From positions 175,675,980-175,739,979 of the forward strand of contig NC_084798.1 of the NCBI RefSeq assembly GCF_963169125.1: a DNA stretch of 64,000 nucleotides. Reading direction: 5' to 3'. Origin of the DNA: Humulus lupulus (taxonomy: Eukaryota; Streptophyta; Magnoliopsida; Rosales; Cannabaceae). The translations under genes and the position numbers were made by a program. Position 1 is the stretch's first letter; each line of letters opens with the position of its first letter. Below are positions 1-10,227 of this stretch, piece after piece. The notes below the pieces were generated by a model that saw only the letters and a list, made by a program, of their open reading frames with translations, made no database searches and was not told the DNA's origin.

Positions 1-669
1 TTTCCCTTCCCTTTGTCTTCCTGGGGTGCCATAGGAGGTGTAGTCCTTTTGTCTGTCCTTTTCTTATAGAGCTCTTCCCTTAAGTCTGAGGGTGTTTTCC
101 TTGAAATGACTTCGGCTTTGTTACGAGGGTCAACGTTGTTCTTTTGCTCTGGCCTCTACTGGGACTGTGGTTTCTGCCCCCTCTTGGCCTCTCTTTTTTT
201 TCCTAGGAAGAGATATGCTTGACTTCCCCTATAGAAGGCCATTCAACACCTCTTGCATATTCTCTAAGGTGGTTTCTAGCCTTTGGTTCTTCCGGTGTAA
301 TTCGCGTATCTCCTCTTCGTAAAATTGAGATCTAGAGCTAGAGCTTATGGAATGGACTCTGGAATTCTTGTCAGGCCTGCGCGTTGATAGGCCCAGATCT
401 TGCGGGCCGGAGATCGGCACCTGTGGCAGCTTTGGGGGTGGGAACTCTGTGACATCTCTCACAGGAGCAGTCGCTGATCTCGGACGGTTCTCATCAGGTG
501 GGGCTGCTGGGGACGAGGCCTCCCTGTCATCCTGAGGAACCCCAGGCTCCTTTGGTGCATTAACATTTTATGGTGGCGGAGGATTCTTCATGGAGGCCTT
601 CAGATGATCTCCGTCGAGGTGGACCTCAACCTCCCGTGGTTCTCTCAACCGCTTAGAGCGTCTCGACAT
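1..669 (-). pseudogene. Tat-like Gypsy gag, N-terminal remnant
   Basis: The minus strand reads as the start of a gag protein. An ATG at 669 opens an Arg/Lys-rich stretch (MSRRSKRLRE), followed by a Pro-rich region and a coiled-coil-like segment at 230-320 (EEEIRELHRKNQRLETTLEN). The same order and the motif EIQELHRKTRKLETQIEDIQEVLNDLL occur, with changes, in the intact gag at 7028-8494, so the two are related families. In-frame TAA (about 570) and TAG (about 229) codons break the frame. The capsid part would lie left of the window. It directly follows the LTR at 737-2166 in sense orientation, as expected for gag behind a 5' LTR. Assignment is by similarity to the second copy. Confidence 0.7.
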
Positions 670-736
670 CTTTTCTCCCGGAATCAATGGAAGAATAGTG
701 GCATGGTACTTATCCTTCCCACAGACTGTGCAAAAC
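670..736 (-). other. Degraded primer-binding site and gag leader
   Basis: This segment separates the LTR from the gag start. Next to the LTR the minus strand reads TTTTGCACAGTCTGTGGGA. This aligns with TTGGCGCCGTCTGTGGGAA at the same place in the related complete element (8543-8562), with the GGCGCC core changed. It is a decayed tRNA primer-binding site. Confidence 0.5.
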
Positions 737-2166
737 TATTGACGGCAGAAACTCGTCAACGAAATATAGATGGAAAACTCAAAGAATTAATCAAAACTTA
801 ATGAATGCAAAAGAACTTGTAGAAATATGAAGGAAAATTGCAAGTGAACAATAGAAGAAAAACTTGTATATGGCTCTTAGAATAGTCTAATATTATGAGA
901 ATTTTCCAACCCCTTAGAAGAAGAGGTGAAGATCCATTAATAGCTTGGCTCTAACGGCCTTGGATACAAGGTGGTCCTAGGGGACAAGAAGGTACTTGGG
1001 TACACTGTCATGGTAGTGGCACAGGTCGTGGTGGAGTAGAGGGTTGTGGTGTCGATGCTGATAAATGGTCAGAAGCATGCAGGTCTTGCCACCCCTCCTG
1101 TACCTCCACTACTTGCCGGGGACAGATGTCAGAGGTTGGCTGAGAAGGACCACGTCAAATACCTTGCGCATACGTCATGTACCATGGGGATAGGGTCTCC
1201 CATCTGTGGTTTTCGAGGTCGTACCTCCGTATGCATTTTGCACATGGAGCCGCCAAGGTTAACCACTTGTCGGGTCCTCATGAAAGTTAATACATCCTGA
1301 AAGTTAATACCTCCAGGAGAATGGAAGGCAAGATCCTCCCAAGGCCCCTGGCACGAGGTTGAGTTCTGGTGTGCGGGACTAGTGCGCACGAGACGATGTG
1401 GTGCACGGGGTTGGTGCGCGCGAGACGCTGTGGCGTGAGGCCTTTGTGCGTTAGGCAGAGCCATGGTGCACGGGGCTGGTGCGCGTGAGACAAAATGGTG
1501 CACGGGGCTAATGCGCTTGAGACGCTGTGGCGCGAAGTGGAGCCGTGGTGCGTGGGGCTGCTGCGCGCAAGTGACAATGTGGTGCATAGGGTTACTGTGC
1601 GCAGGATGCTTTGGCACGAGGCCCCTGCACGTGAGGCAGATCCATGGTACGTGGGGCTGTTACATCCGAGGTGATGTGGGGCACAAGGTTGCTGCACGTG
1701 AGACGCTGTGGCATGAGGCCCTTGCACGTGAGGGGGAGCCATGGTGTGCGGGGCTGCTACACGCTAGACGATGTGGTGCATGGGGCTGCTGCACGTGAGA
1801 CGCTATGGCGCGAAGCCCCTGCACGCGAGGCAGAGTCGTGCGTCACCTCTGAGGCACGGGGCACCTTCCAGGCATGCGACCCTCTTGGCGCGAGGCCCTC
1901 TCGGCGTGAAGCCCTCTCGGTGCGAGGCCCCTCCGAGGCACGGAGCACCTTCCAGGCGCGAGACCCTCTTGGCGTGAGGTGCTTTTGAAGCAAGACCCTC
2001 TTGTTGCGTGACAAAGGCCTGTGGCTCAAGACCATGTCTCGCTTTGTTCTGTTGCGGAGCTCTTAGCGAAAGTCGCCAGGTCGGGCTTCACCACTTCCAT
2101 CTCAAATCGATGGTTTGAAGAGCACAAGGCAGGAGTCTTTTGCAACTAGGATTTTTCATATCCATA
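737..2166 (-). repeat. 5' LTR of a Tat-like element (minus orientation)
   Basis: The segment starts TATTGACGGCAGAAACTCG, matching the LTR starts at 4817 and 8563, and ends GGATTTTTCATATCCATA, matching their GGATTTTTGGCATCCACA. Short blocks between also match, such as ATTTTCCAACCCC near 903 and TGGTGGTCC further in. Overall similarity is weak, so this is a different, older family. The TSD partner lies outside the window. The end coordinates rest on these terminal matches. Confidence 0.6.
1360..1990. repeat. GC-rich degenerate tandem repeats inside the LTR
   Basis: Short units such as GTGAGACGCTGTGGCGCGA and GAGGCAGAGCCATGGTGC recur many times with variation, followed by a second block built on GGCACGGAGCACCTTCCAGGC. 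The array sits at the same position in its LTR as the 27-bp array in the LTRs of the 4817-10612 element. Several ORFs on both strands here are repeat artefacts. Confidence 0.7.
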
Positions 2167-2785
2167 ATATGTTTTATGAGAATTGATATGCGTCATATAA
2201 ACGTTGCAACACAAATTATTTAATTGGAGCTCCTAGTAATATGAGAATTTAAAATATGCCTTACCAGAAAAATTCCAGAAGAATTTAACATGTCTTAAGA
2301 GATATAAATTCAAAGTCGCATGCATTATACAATAAAGATCTTTGTTTGGATTTAAGACATGTAGGTGAATAATTATTTGAAATTACAAGTATGATTGTCT
2401 ATGCAATGTGAATTTGTAAATAATACGTTGTAAAAGGCTCTTGAAGAGCTTTTATAAACTATTGAAGAATGATTTCTTATTTCATCTTGTAGATTGGGAA
2501 TTATCAAATATATTCTTTGTTTATAGATTAAATTATGAGTAGAGAAGTCCAAAAGAACTTCGTATGCATAAAGAATCATAGTGTATATGATCACTTGATG
2601 TAGAAATTAAAGAACATGTAACAAGAATCCGACGAATATATGGTCCCGAAGTACCATCTTTATTGCAAATGAAAATTGATACTATCGAAGACATTCTTTC
2701 ATATGATCATATTTAAATTTCAAATTTTGGACTAAACATAGTCATTGATAATGATTATCCACAAATATGATGCATATTATAACAT
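2167..2785. other. AT-rich sequence, no gene seen
   Basis: No coding frame, terminal repeat or recognisable element was found between the LTR end at 2166 and the LTR-like start at 2786. Short ORFs here have no recognisable motif. It may be the older sequence into which the flanking elements inserted. Confidence 0.4.
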
Positions 2786-3367
2786 TGTTGATATGATATG
2801 TGTTTATGCTAAATCATACTACTCGTTGACGTGGTAAGATTTGTATACACGTGGGTTGCATGTGACTACTTAGCAGTTATGTTCAGGTCGACCATCGACT
2901 AGCGGTGGTCAATGCTTAACCGTATGACATAAGACGTGTTTCATATGCGACTAGGCTGGTCGTAACATATCAGATATTTGATCCTATTTTTATGTAAAGA
3001 TTGTAATTTCTGTTATTATTTAATATGTTTGTATCAAAATATATACCCGACCCATCAGCCCGTAAAGAGGGCCTTGAGCCTATAAATAGGACTCCAGGGA
3101 CTCCTTAGAGAGGGGGCATTTTTTTGTAATCAAGAGAGAGAAATATAATATTTTTATCCACGAAATTTGTACTCACATCCAAGCTTGTGAAACTTGTGAA
3201 CCCTAGTTCACTGATTGCAAGTTTTGGAGTTCTTCTAAAATAATAAGAACATGAAGTGGATCTAAGTCATTACCATTATTTGGGACTGAACCACTATAAA
3301 CTTTGGTGTCATTTATCTTCTTGGGTGTAATTGATCTTATTTCTATCATTTTTATTGAGAGTCAACA
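2786..3367 (+). repeat. Gypsy-type LTR, plus orientation
   Basis: The LTR is inferred from a primer-binding site immediately after it (TGGTGCTTTCATTGAGAG from 3371), which is identical to the site in the Tat/Retand element at 32105-45000. A TATA box (TATAAATAGG, 3081-3090) lies about 290 bp before the LTR end, followed by a T-rich region typical of an LTR R-U5 segment. The end CAACA at 3363-3367 is well supported. The start TGTTGATATG at 2786 is a guess, because no second LTR was found. Confidence 0.5.
3081..3090 (+). promoter_or_regulatory. TATA box of the LTR
   Basis: TATAAATAGG lies in plus orientation, consistent with the direction set by the primer-binding site. It is the expected core promoter of an LTR transcript. 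Confidence 0.5.
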
Positions 3368-3370
3368 TTT

Positions 3371-3483
3371 TGGTGCTTTCATTGAGAGTCGAACTCAAGA
3401 ACTTCAAAAAGGTCAAATGGCAAAAACAACAAGAAAAGCGGGGCAAACTTCTGGGAATATGCCAAATCAACCTCCTCCACAAG
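3371..3483 (+). pseudogene. Primer-binding site and truncated Gypsy gag start
   Basis: The primer-binding site at 3371-3388 is followed by an ATG at 3417 that opens a short Lys/Arg/Gln/Pro-rich stretch (MAKTTRKAGQTSGNMPNQ), which looks like the first residues of a Gypsy gag. At about 3484 the reading frame passes into Copia RNase H sequence, so the rest of the Gypsy element is missing. The join is either a deletion between two neighbouring elements or a recombination product. Confidence 0.5.
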
Positions 3484-4027
3484 ATGTGTTAGTCTACAAG
3501 GGTGATGTTCTGAACCTTGTAAGCTACACTGATTCAGATTTTCAAGCTGATGTCGATGATAGGAAGTCTACTTCTAGAATGGTGTTTACTCTTGGGGTGG
3601 AGCTGTGATATGGAGAAGCGTAAAGCAGTCTGCAATCTCAGATTCCACCATGGAGGCTGAGTACATAGTCGCATCAGAAGCTGCTAAAAAAATAGTCTGG
3701 CTAAAGAAGTTCTATTCGAATCTTGGTGTTATTTCTGAAATGGATAAACTGCTTGTGTTGTTTTGTGACAATACAGGAGCGATAGTCAACCCGAAAGAAC
3801 CTCGTATTCATAAGAGGCGTAAGCATATAGAAATGAAGTATCACATTATTCGAGAATATGTGGCCAGGGGAGATGTCAAGGTTATGAAGATTGCAACTGA
3901 AGACAATCTCAGGGGAGATGTCAAGGTTATGAAGATTGCAACTGAAGACAATCTTGCAGATCCGTTTACAAAGACACTACCAGAAGCAACATTTGATAAG
4001 CATATCAAGGAAATGAGATTAGTATAA
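3484..4027 (+). pseudogene. Ty1/Copia RNase H, C-terminal end of pol
   Basis: This is the terminal RNase H domain of a Copia polyprotein, which degrades the RNA strand during reverse transcription. Visible motifs are SYTDSDFQADVDDRKSTSR, STMEAEYIVASEAAKK, LFCDNTGAI, HIEMKYHIIREYV and the ending ADPFTK. A frameshift near 3595 separates the first part from the rest, apparently one missing base within GGGGT. A 45-bp unit at 3868-3957 is duplicated in frame, repeating GDVKVMKIATEDNL. The stop is followed by a polypurine tract and a 3' LTR, which fits the end of a Copia element. Reverse transcriptase, integrase and gag of this copy are absent. Confidence 0.85.
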
Positions 4028-4050
4028 TTAAGGCATTAGTTTCAATTACT

Positions 4051-4063
4051 GCAAGTGGGAGTT
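4051..4063 (+). other. Polypurine tract of the Copia element
   Basis: GCAAGTGGGAGTT lies directly before the LTR start TGTTGGGG at 4064, the normal place for plus-strand priming. Confidence 0.65.
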
Positions 4064-4816
4064 TGTTGGGGTTTTATGCCCTAATTAAAACCAAATTTCT
4101 TTGTAATCTCATTTTATTATCAATAAAAGAATAGAAATCATTTTTTGACTTGGTCAATCACTTTGCTCACATATTTTATTTTCATGATTATTTGTTTAAT
4201 ATAAACTTTTATTAAATCCCGAGCATATAGCTAATCGTATTTATAGTGATGTAATCACAGTGGAATATAAATATGATTATATGTTCAAAATAAGTTAGTC
4301 CTAAGATTAGTCAGTGCACAGGATTTACACTGACTTGTCAATCTACGATATGATCTACTTACACATTGTAGTGTTATGTTTTTTCCAGAACATTAGCAAA
4401 GTAGATTAGATGTATTTGTTACATCGGACTGGACCAACATTGACAGTTGATAGGATAAGTAAACATACCGTTATTATCAATTCTAGCCATATCATATAGT
4501 TGACCATAGGTCAGTTCAATGTCAATTATGAGTGGTTAGTATTCTAACTAATTGTATTATTTGAGTTCTTTGACTTGTTCGTTACCAGCTTACCCTACGG
4601 ACAAGACCATACTTACATCTTGGGAACTCAATAGTATAATTGAGTGGGAGTGTTAATCATAGGTATCAACATCTATAGCTTCTGATGAAGAAGTGAAATG
4701 ATGGGTTCCTTTAGTTTGGTTCAAAGTGTTAAATGATAGAGGTCTCATTTCAGTAATTAATATTAGTTTACTGAAATATCATTTACAAGGTACTAAGTGT
4801 TTTAAGTATAAAATAC
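4064..4816 (+). repeat. Copia 3' LTR, first part (interrupted)
   Basis: The LTR starts TGTTGGGGTTTTATGCCC immediately after the polypurine tract. It is non-coding. It is cut at 4816 by the insertion of the gag-only element at 4817-10612 and resumes at 10618. The perfect AATAC duplications at 4812-4816 and 10613-10617 prove the interruption. Confidence 0.75.
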
Positions 4817-6242
4817 TATTGACGGTGAAATCTCATCAACGAAATTAGGTCAGAAAACTCAAAGGTAAATGCAACGATGTTTAGATAAGAACTTAGAATT
4901 AACTTATGAAAGGATAAACACAGATGAACAATGGAGCGAAAAATGTATATTGCCTAATAGCCTCTACATACAATGAATTTTCCAACCCCCCTCTCTGTGG
5001 AAGTGGGGTTCCTTTTATATTAGGCTCTAATGGCCCTGGGTACATGGTGGTCCAGGGGACCAGATAGTACATAAGTACACTAACAGGAAAGTGGTTCCAG
5101 GGGTAGTGATGTCGGCTCTGGTGCAAGGTCAGAGATCATGGGAGCACCTCACATCCTGTACCTGGTCATGCCTCCACTACCTGCCTGGTACAGGTGTCAG
5201 AGGAGTGGCTGGTGAGGACCACAGATGGTACTTTGTTCGTACCTCCACTACTTATCTGACGTGGGTACTATGTCCGTACTCTAACTCTTTTCAGTTCGTC
5301 AGTGGACTCCGTACCTCATGAGATCAATGCCATGTGACCCTCATTTGCAAGGCATAGATTCGAGGTGGTAATGACCCATGCACTGGCCGTGCCTTGCAAG
5401 GCTCCTAGTGGCGAAGGGCCTAGCTATACTTGCCTACTTGTGGCATGGATCCAGACTAGCGACGCGATGGTGCAATGGCCTCCCGAGAAGATGGTGGCCT
5501 ACGGGCCTCACTGGTGGCGCATGCCTGATGGCCTCGCTAGGAGGCGCATGCCTGATGGCCTCGCTAGGAGGCGCTAGCCTGATGGCCTCGGTAAGAGGTG
5601 CATTCCTGATGGCCTCGCTAGGAGGCGCATGCCTGATGGCCTCGCTAGGAGGGGCATGCCTGATGGCCTCGCTAGGAGGGGCATGCCTGATGGCCTCGCT
5701 AGGAGGTGCATGCCTGATGGCCTCGCTAGGAGGTGCATGCCTGATGGCCTCGCTAGGTGGTGCATGCCTGATGGCCTCGCTAGGAGGTGCATGCCTGATG
5801 GCCTCGCTAGGAGGTGCATGCCTGATGGCCTCGCTAGGAGGCGCATGCCTGATGGCTCAAGGACCCAATGAGAGTGTAGGCGTATGGGGGTCTAAGTGCG
5901 TTCTTTGGGTCTTTTATAAGCATGGAATATTGAACATCCACGGGGGTATGTCCCGGGCGTCTTTGGCAGCGTTTACGCGTATGAGTGCATCTAGACCCGT
6001 GAGCATGTCAGCCTTGCGCGGGCACGTCGAACCTCACTATGTGAGGGCCTTGTGCAGCTATCCTCTTGCAGTATTCATTGTGGCCCCTTAGCTTAGTAGG
6101 GCCAAACCTTGTGGCTCATAATGTGTTGTTTCTTCAACAAGGCCTACAGGCTCGGGCCCAATAGCATGAATAAGTGACCTGTGTCCCTATGTTCCAACCC
6201 GGGACTAAAGAGTTTTTATTTGGTGGATTTTTGGCATCCACA
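4817..6242 (-). repeat. 3' LTR of the gag-only element
   Basis: 1426 bp, from TATTGACGG to GGCATCCACA. Long stretches are identical to the LTR at 8563-10612. It carries one 27-bp tandem array where the other LTR carries two, which explains the 0.6-kb length difference. The first bases have changed from TGTTG to TATTG. ORFs across the array are by-products of a repeat length divisible by three. Confidence 0.88.
5511..5856. repeat. 27-bp minisatellite in the 3' LTR
   Basis: About 12-13 copies of a 27-bp unit, GCATGCCTGATGGCCTCGCT followed by AGGAGGC, with single-base variants at a few fixed positions (GGC/GGG/GGT before GCATG). The period is a multiple of three, so open frames with a nine-residue repeat run through it on both strands. 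These are not genes. Confidence 0.92.
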
Positions 6243-6256
6243 CTTGCCCCCCAGTC
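6243..6256 (-). other. Polypurine tract of the gag-only element
   Basis: On the minus strand, GACTGGGGGGCAAG directly precedes the 3' LTR. Its position and strand confirm the minus orientation of the element. Confidence 0.7.
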
Positions 6257-6519
6257 TATAGGGAGGCCTTTAGGCGTTCATGTAGACTCTTCTCTTCCTT
6301 ATTATTATCCTTTTTTTTTTTTTTTTTTGGTATTTATCATGCTCGAGGTCCTTTGGAACCCACGCGAAAGGGGGTTCGATAGGTCTCTCTTTGGTGCACC
6401 TTGGTTGCACCTATAAGGATATATTGACCCCTTGGGTTCTAGTTATCCTTTTATATATTTTCACGCGCGCTTATTATATCTTGCGAGAAGCGTCCTTCTC
6501 GTCATTAGGCATAGTACTA

Positions 6520-6975
6520 TTTTTGCAAGCGTCTTCTTTGAGACCCTTTTTGCAAGCGTCTTCTTTGAGACCCTTTTCGGAAGCGTCTACTTCGAGACCC
6601 TTTTCGATAGCATCTACTTCGAGACCCTTTTCGATAGCATCTACTTTGGAGACCCTTTTTGGAGGCGTCTACTTTGGAGAACCTTTCTGGAGTTGTCTAC
6701 TTCGGAGACCCTTTCTGGAGTTGTCTACTTCGGAGACCCTTTTTTGGAGGCATCTACTTTGGAGACCCCTTTTGGAGGTGTCCACTTCGGAGACCCTTTT
6801 TGGAGGCGTCTACTTTGGAGGCCCTTTCTGGAGGTGTCTACTTCGGAGACCCTTTTTGGAGGCGTCTACTTTGGAGGCCCTTTCTGGAGGTGTCTACTTC
6901 GGAGACCCCTTTTGGAGGTGTCTACTTCGGAGACCCCTTTTGGAGGTGTCTACTTCGGAGGCCCTTTTTGCAACT
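6520..6975. repeat. 27-28 bp tandem array in the 3' untranslated region
   Basis: About 16 copies of a unit like GGAGGCGTCTACTTCGGAGA followed by CCCTTTTT. The early copies (from 6520) are 27 bp and the later ones 28 bp after gaining a G. The array lies between the end of gag and the 3' LTR, a region known to be hypervariable and repeat-prone in Tat-lineage elements. Apparent ORFs in three plus frames are produced by the repeat. Confidence 0.9.
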
Positions 6976-7027
6976 TTTGAGTTGATCTCCCCTCGGGTCG
7001 GGACTTTCATGGCTAGATGGTCTTCGT

Positions 7028-8494
7028 TCAATTTCGAGCTTGGTCAATGACCCCTCTAGCATGATGCCCCATTCTATATGGAATCTTCATACGTATTGGT
7101 AGTAGGGCAACTGAAGGAAGGTTCGCTTTCTTCCACGTAGAAGTTCTTATGGCCCTCTTCCACACGTATGTACTTCTGTGCTCTCTCTCGAAGTCGTCCA
7201 AATTCGAAACTTCTCTTTTGAGCATGCTCCCCCACAACTTGCTTCTTGGACGAACTCCGGCTGTAATAGCCATCTTGTGCTCCGCTTTGGTTAAACCTTT
7301 CACCTTTGTTGCTTCTATACTGAACCTATGGATGTAGTCCTTTAGACTTTCATTCTCGCCTTGTTTTATGTTAGCGAGGCTGGTGGTTGGCATGACGTAA
7401 TCACAGGCTGCATGGTGTTGCTGAAGAAATTCATCAGAGAATTGTTGCCATGACTCAATTGTCCCTGGCCTCAACCTCTTGAACCACTTGTACGCCACTC
7501 CTTTAAGTGTAACGACGAAGCAATGACACTTTGCCCTGTTGTTGACCCCTCTTAACCTCATCAAGTTATTGAAGGTGTCTAAATGATATTTTGGGTCAGT
7601 AGTACCCTCGTACGAAGTCATGCGAGGCTCTCTGAAGCCAGTGGGCACCCGCTCAGCCTGAATCTCCCTTGTGAAGGGTGAATCACGGTCAAATTCTTCG
7701 TCATCCATGTGCCCCCCAAGTGCAGTGGTGACCTTGCCTCGAGGGCTTCGTATTTTGGTGTCTAGTCCCCTCCTCTTTTTGCATAAGGAGTTTTGTAGGT
7801 TCTCGGGCTGATCCCTTGCCTTGGTTGTGTCCCTCGGAGGAACCGCGGGGGGTACGTCTCTTACTTCTGAGGGGACTTTGGCCTCGTTCTTACGACCATC
7901 ACCTTCCCTCCACCTTTGCTTCTGGGGACGTTTCGTTGGCCTAGGTCCCCCCTGATACCTCGTCAGGGGGGTTTTACTGGAGAAAAGTTGGGTTCCCCCA
8001 TCGTCTACGGGGATAGTGCTTTCCCATTTTTCATGCTCCTTCCCTTTATGCGCAGGAGGGGGTGTGCTTGACTTCCCTCGCAATAGGTCATTTAAAACCT
8101 CTTGAATGTCCTCTATCTGGGTTTCCAGCTTTCGAGTCTTTCTATGTAACTCTTGAATCTCATCCCTGTAGAGGTGAGTCCTTGAGCCTGAACTTACTGA
8201 GCGTACCCCGGGACTCTTGCTTGGCCCGTGCGTTGATGGACATGGGTCTTGGTGGCCTGAGCGTGGTGCTACCGGAGGCCGATGAAGTGAATGCACTGGC
8301 GGCTCCAAATGACCTCCGTCGGGCCGGATGGTCGGAGATGAGGCTTCCTTCTCCTCCCTTGGGGGAAGAGACTCCTCCGGTCTGCCTCCATGCTTAGGCG
8401 GAGGGGGGTCGTTCTGGGTAGCCCTCCACTCTACTTCATCCCGGAGAACCTCATCATCTTGTATTTTCCATAGGCGTTTTGAACGTCTAAGCAT
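7028..8494 (-). CDS. gag: Tat-type gag protein of a gag-only element
   Basis: An uninterrupted frame of 488 codons from the ATG at 8494. The frame is open upstream to 8560, but that part begins with TTG inside the primer-binding site, so the ATG is preferred. The order is a basic N-terminus (MLRRSKRLWK), a Pro/Arg-rich linker, a predicted coiled coil (YRDEIQELHRKTRKLETQIE), a charged linker, and a capsid-like retrotransposon gag domain at roughly residues 300-440. Visible capsid motifs are FNNLMRLRGV, CHCFVVTLKG, AYKWFKRLRPG and SWQQFSDEFLQQH. No zinc knuckle is visible before the stop, so the C-terminus may be truncated. The protein would form virus-like particles in the cytoplasm. The frame is open while nearly every other coding region here is broken, which suggests recent activity or selection. 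Confidence 0.85.
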   Translation of the reverse strand: MLRRSKRLWKIQDDEVLRDEVEWRATQNDPPPPKHGGRPEESLPPREEKEASSPTIRPDGGHLEPPVHSLHRPPVAPRSGHQDPCPSTHGPSKSPGVRSVSSGSRTHLYRDEIQELHRKTRKLETQIEDIQEVLNDLLRGKSSTPPPAHKGKEHEKWESTIPVDDGGTQLFSSKTPLTRYQGGPRPTKRPQKQRWREGDGRKNEAKVPSEVRDVPPAVPPRDTTKARDQPENLQNSLCKKRRGLDTKIRSPRGKVTTALGGHMDDEEFDRDSPFTREIQAERVPTGFREPRMTSYEGTTDPKYHLDTFNNLMRLRGVNNRAKCHCFVVTLKGVAYKWFKRLRPGTIESWQQFSDEFLQQHHAACDYVMPTTSLANIKQGENESLKDYIHRFSIEATKVKGLTKAEHKMAITAGVRPRSKLWGSMLKREVSNLDDFEREHRSTYVWKRAIRTSTWKKANLPSVALLPIRMKIPYRMGHHARGVIDQARN

Positions 8495-8542
8495 CTTTCT
8501 TTGCTGGGAATGATGGAAGAACACTGGCTTGATGCTTGTTCT

Positions 8543-8562
8543 TCCCACAGACGGCGCCAAAC
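8543..8562 (-). other. Primer-binding site (tRNA-Asp-like)
   Basis: TTGGCGCCGTCTGTGGGAA on the minus strand lies directly inside the 5' LTR. TGGCGCCGT is the complement expected for the 3' end of plant tRNA-Asp; after that the match weakens. The identity of the tRNA is from memory of plant tRNAs. Confidence 0.65.
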
Positions 8563-9264
8563 TGTTGACGGTGAAATCTCGTCAACGAAATTAGGTCGGA
8601 AAACTCAAAGGTAAATGCAACGATGTTCAGATAAGAACTTAGAATTAACTTATGAAAGGATAAACACAGATGAACAATGGAGCGAAAAATGTATATTGCT
8701 TAATAGCCTCTACATACAATGAATTTTCCAACCCCCCTCTCTGTGGAAGTGGGGTTCCTTTTATAGTAGGCTCTAATGGCCCTGGGTACATGGTGGTCCA
8801 GGGGACCAGATGGTACATAAGTACACTAACAGGAAAGTGGTTCCAGGGGTAGTGATGTCGGCTCTGGTGCAAGGTCAGAGATCATGGGAGCACCTCACAT
8901 CCTGTACCTGGTCATGCCTCCACTACCTGCCTGGTACGGGTGTCAGAGGAGTGGCTGGTGAGGACCACAGATGGTACTTTGTTCGTACCTCCACTACTTA
9001 TCTGACGTGGGTACTATGTCTGTACTCTAACTCCTTTCAGTTCGTCAGTGGACTCCGTACCACATGAGATCAATGCCATGTGACCTTCATTTGCAAGGCA
9101 TAGATTAGCGGTGGTAATGACCCATGCACTGGCCGTGCCTTGCAAGGCTCCTAGTGGCGAAGGGCCTAGCTATACTTGTCTCCTTGTGGCATGGATCCAG
9201 ACTACCGACGCGATGGTGCAATGGCCTCCCGAGAAGATGGTGGCCTACGGGCCTCACTGGTGGC

Positions 9265-9576
9265 GCGAGCCTGATGGCCTCGCTAGGAGGCGCATGCCTG
9301 ATGGCCTCGCTAGGAGGCGCATGCCTGATGGCCTCACTAGGAGGTGCATTCCTGATGGCCTCGCTAGGAGGCGCATGCCTGATGGCCTCGCTAGGAGGGG
9401 CATGGTTGATGGCCTCGCTAGGAGGGGCATGCCTGATGGCCTCGCTATGAGGTGCAAGCCTGATGGCCTCGCTAGGAGGTGCATGCCTGATGGCCTCGCT
9501 AGGAGGTGCATGCCTGATGGCCTCGCTAGGAGGTGCATGCCTGATGGCCTCGCTAGGAGGCGCATGCCTGATGGCT
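9265..9576. repeat. 27-bp minisatellite, first array of the 5' LTR
   Basis: About 11-12 copies of the same 27-bp unit as at 5511-5856, with private variants such as GCATGGTTGATGG near 9403 and CTATGAGGTGCAAGCC near 9445. Confidence 0.9.
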
Positions 9577-9805
9577 CGAGGACCCAATGAGAGTGTAGGC
9601 GTATGGGGGTCTAAGTGCGTTCTTTGGGTCTTTTATAAGCATGGAATATTGAACATCCACAGGGGCATGTCCCGGGCGTCTTTGGCAGCGTTTACGCGTA
9701 TGAGTGCATCTTGACCCGTGAGCATGTCAGCCTTGCGCGGGCACGTCGAACCTCACTGGTGCAATGGCCTTCCGAGAAGATGGTGGCCTACGGGCCTCAC
9801 TGGTG

Positions 9806-10227
9806 GCGCGTGCCTGATGGCCTCACTAGGAGGCGCATGCCTGATGGCCTCGCTAGGAGGCGCATGCCTGATGGCCTCGCTAGGAGGCGCATGCCTGATG
9901 GCCTCGCTAGGAGGCGCATGCCTGATGGCCTCGCTAGGAGGTGCATTCCTGATGGCCTCGCTAGGAGGCGCATGCCTGATGGCCTCGCTAGGAGGCGCAT
10001 GCCTGATGGCCTCGCTAGGAGGGGCATGCCTGATGGCCTCGCTAGGAGGGGCATGCCTGATGGTCTCGCTAGGAGGTGCATGCCTGATGGCCTCGCTAGG
10101 AGGTGCATGCCTGATGGCCTCGCTAGGTGGTGCATGCCTGATGGCCTCGCTAGGAGGTGCATGCCTGATGGCCTCGCTAGGAGGTGCATGCCTGATGGCC
10201 TCGCTAGGAGGCGCATGCCTGATGGCT
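9806..10227. repeat. 27-bp minisatellite, second array of the 5' LTR
   Basis: About 15-16 copies of the 27-bp unit. The order of variants (several GGCGC units, one GGTGCATTC unit, two GGGGC units, then GGTGC units) follows the order in the other two arrays, so the arrays share one ancestor and differ by added or lost units. Confidence 0.9.

Noticed and set aside
1046..2035. GC-rich ORFs on both strands
   Set aside because: Degenerate tandem repeats in an LTR; composition explains the open frames.
5378..6091. Long plus-strand ORF of 237 codons with a nine-residue repeat, and its counterparts at 9105-10365
   Set aside because: Produced by the 27-bp minisatellite in the LTR; open in several frames on both strands, with no start context or family.
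6391..7050. Three overlapping plus-strand ORFs rich in Phe, Trp and Arg
   Set aside because: They follow the 27-28 bp tandem array in the 3' untranslated region; the period change breaks any constant protein repeat.
5511..10227. Possible CRISPR-like array
   Set aside because: Units are directly adjacent without spacers and lie in a plant LTR.
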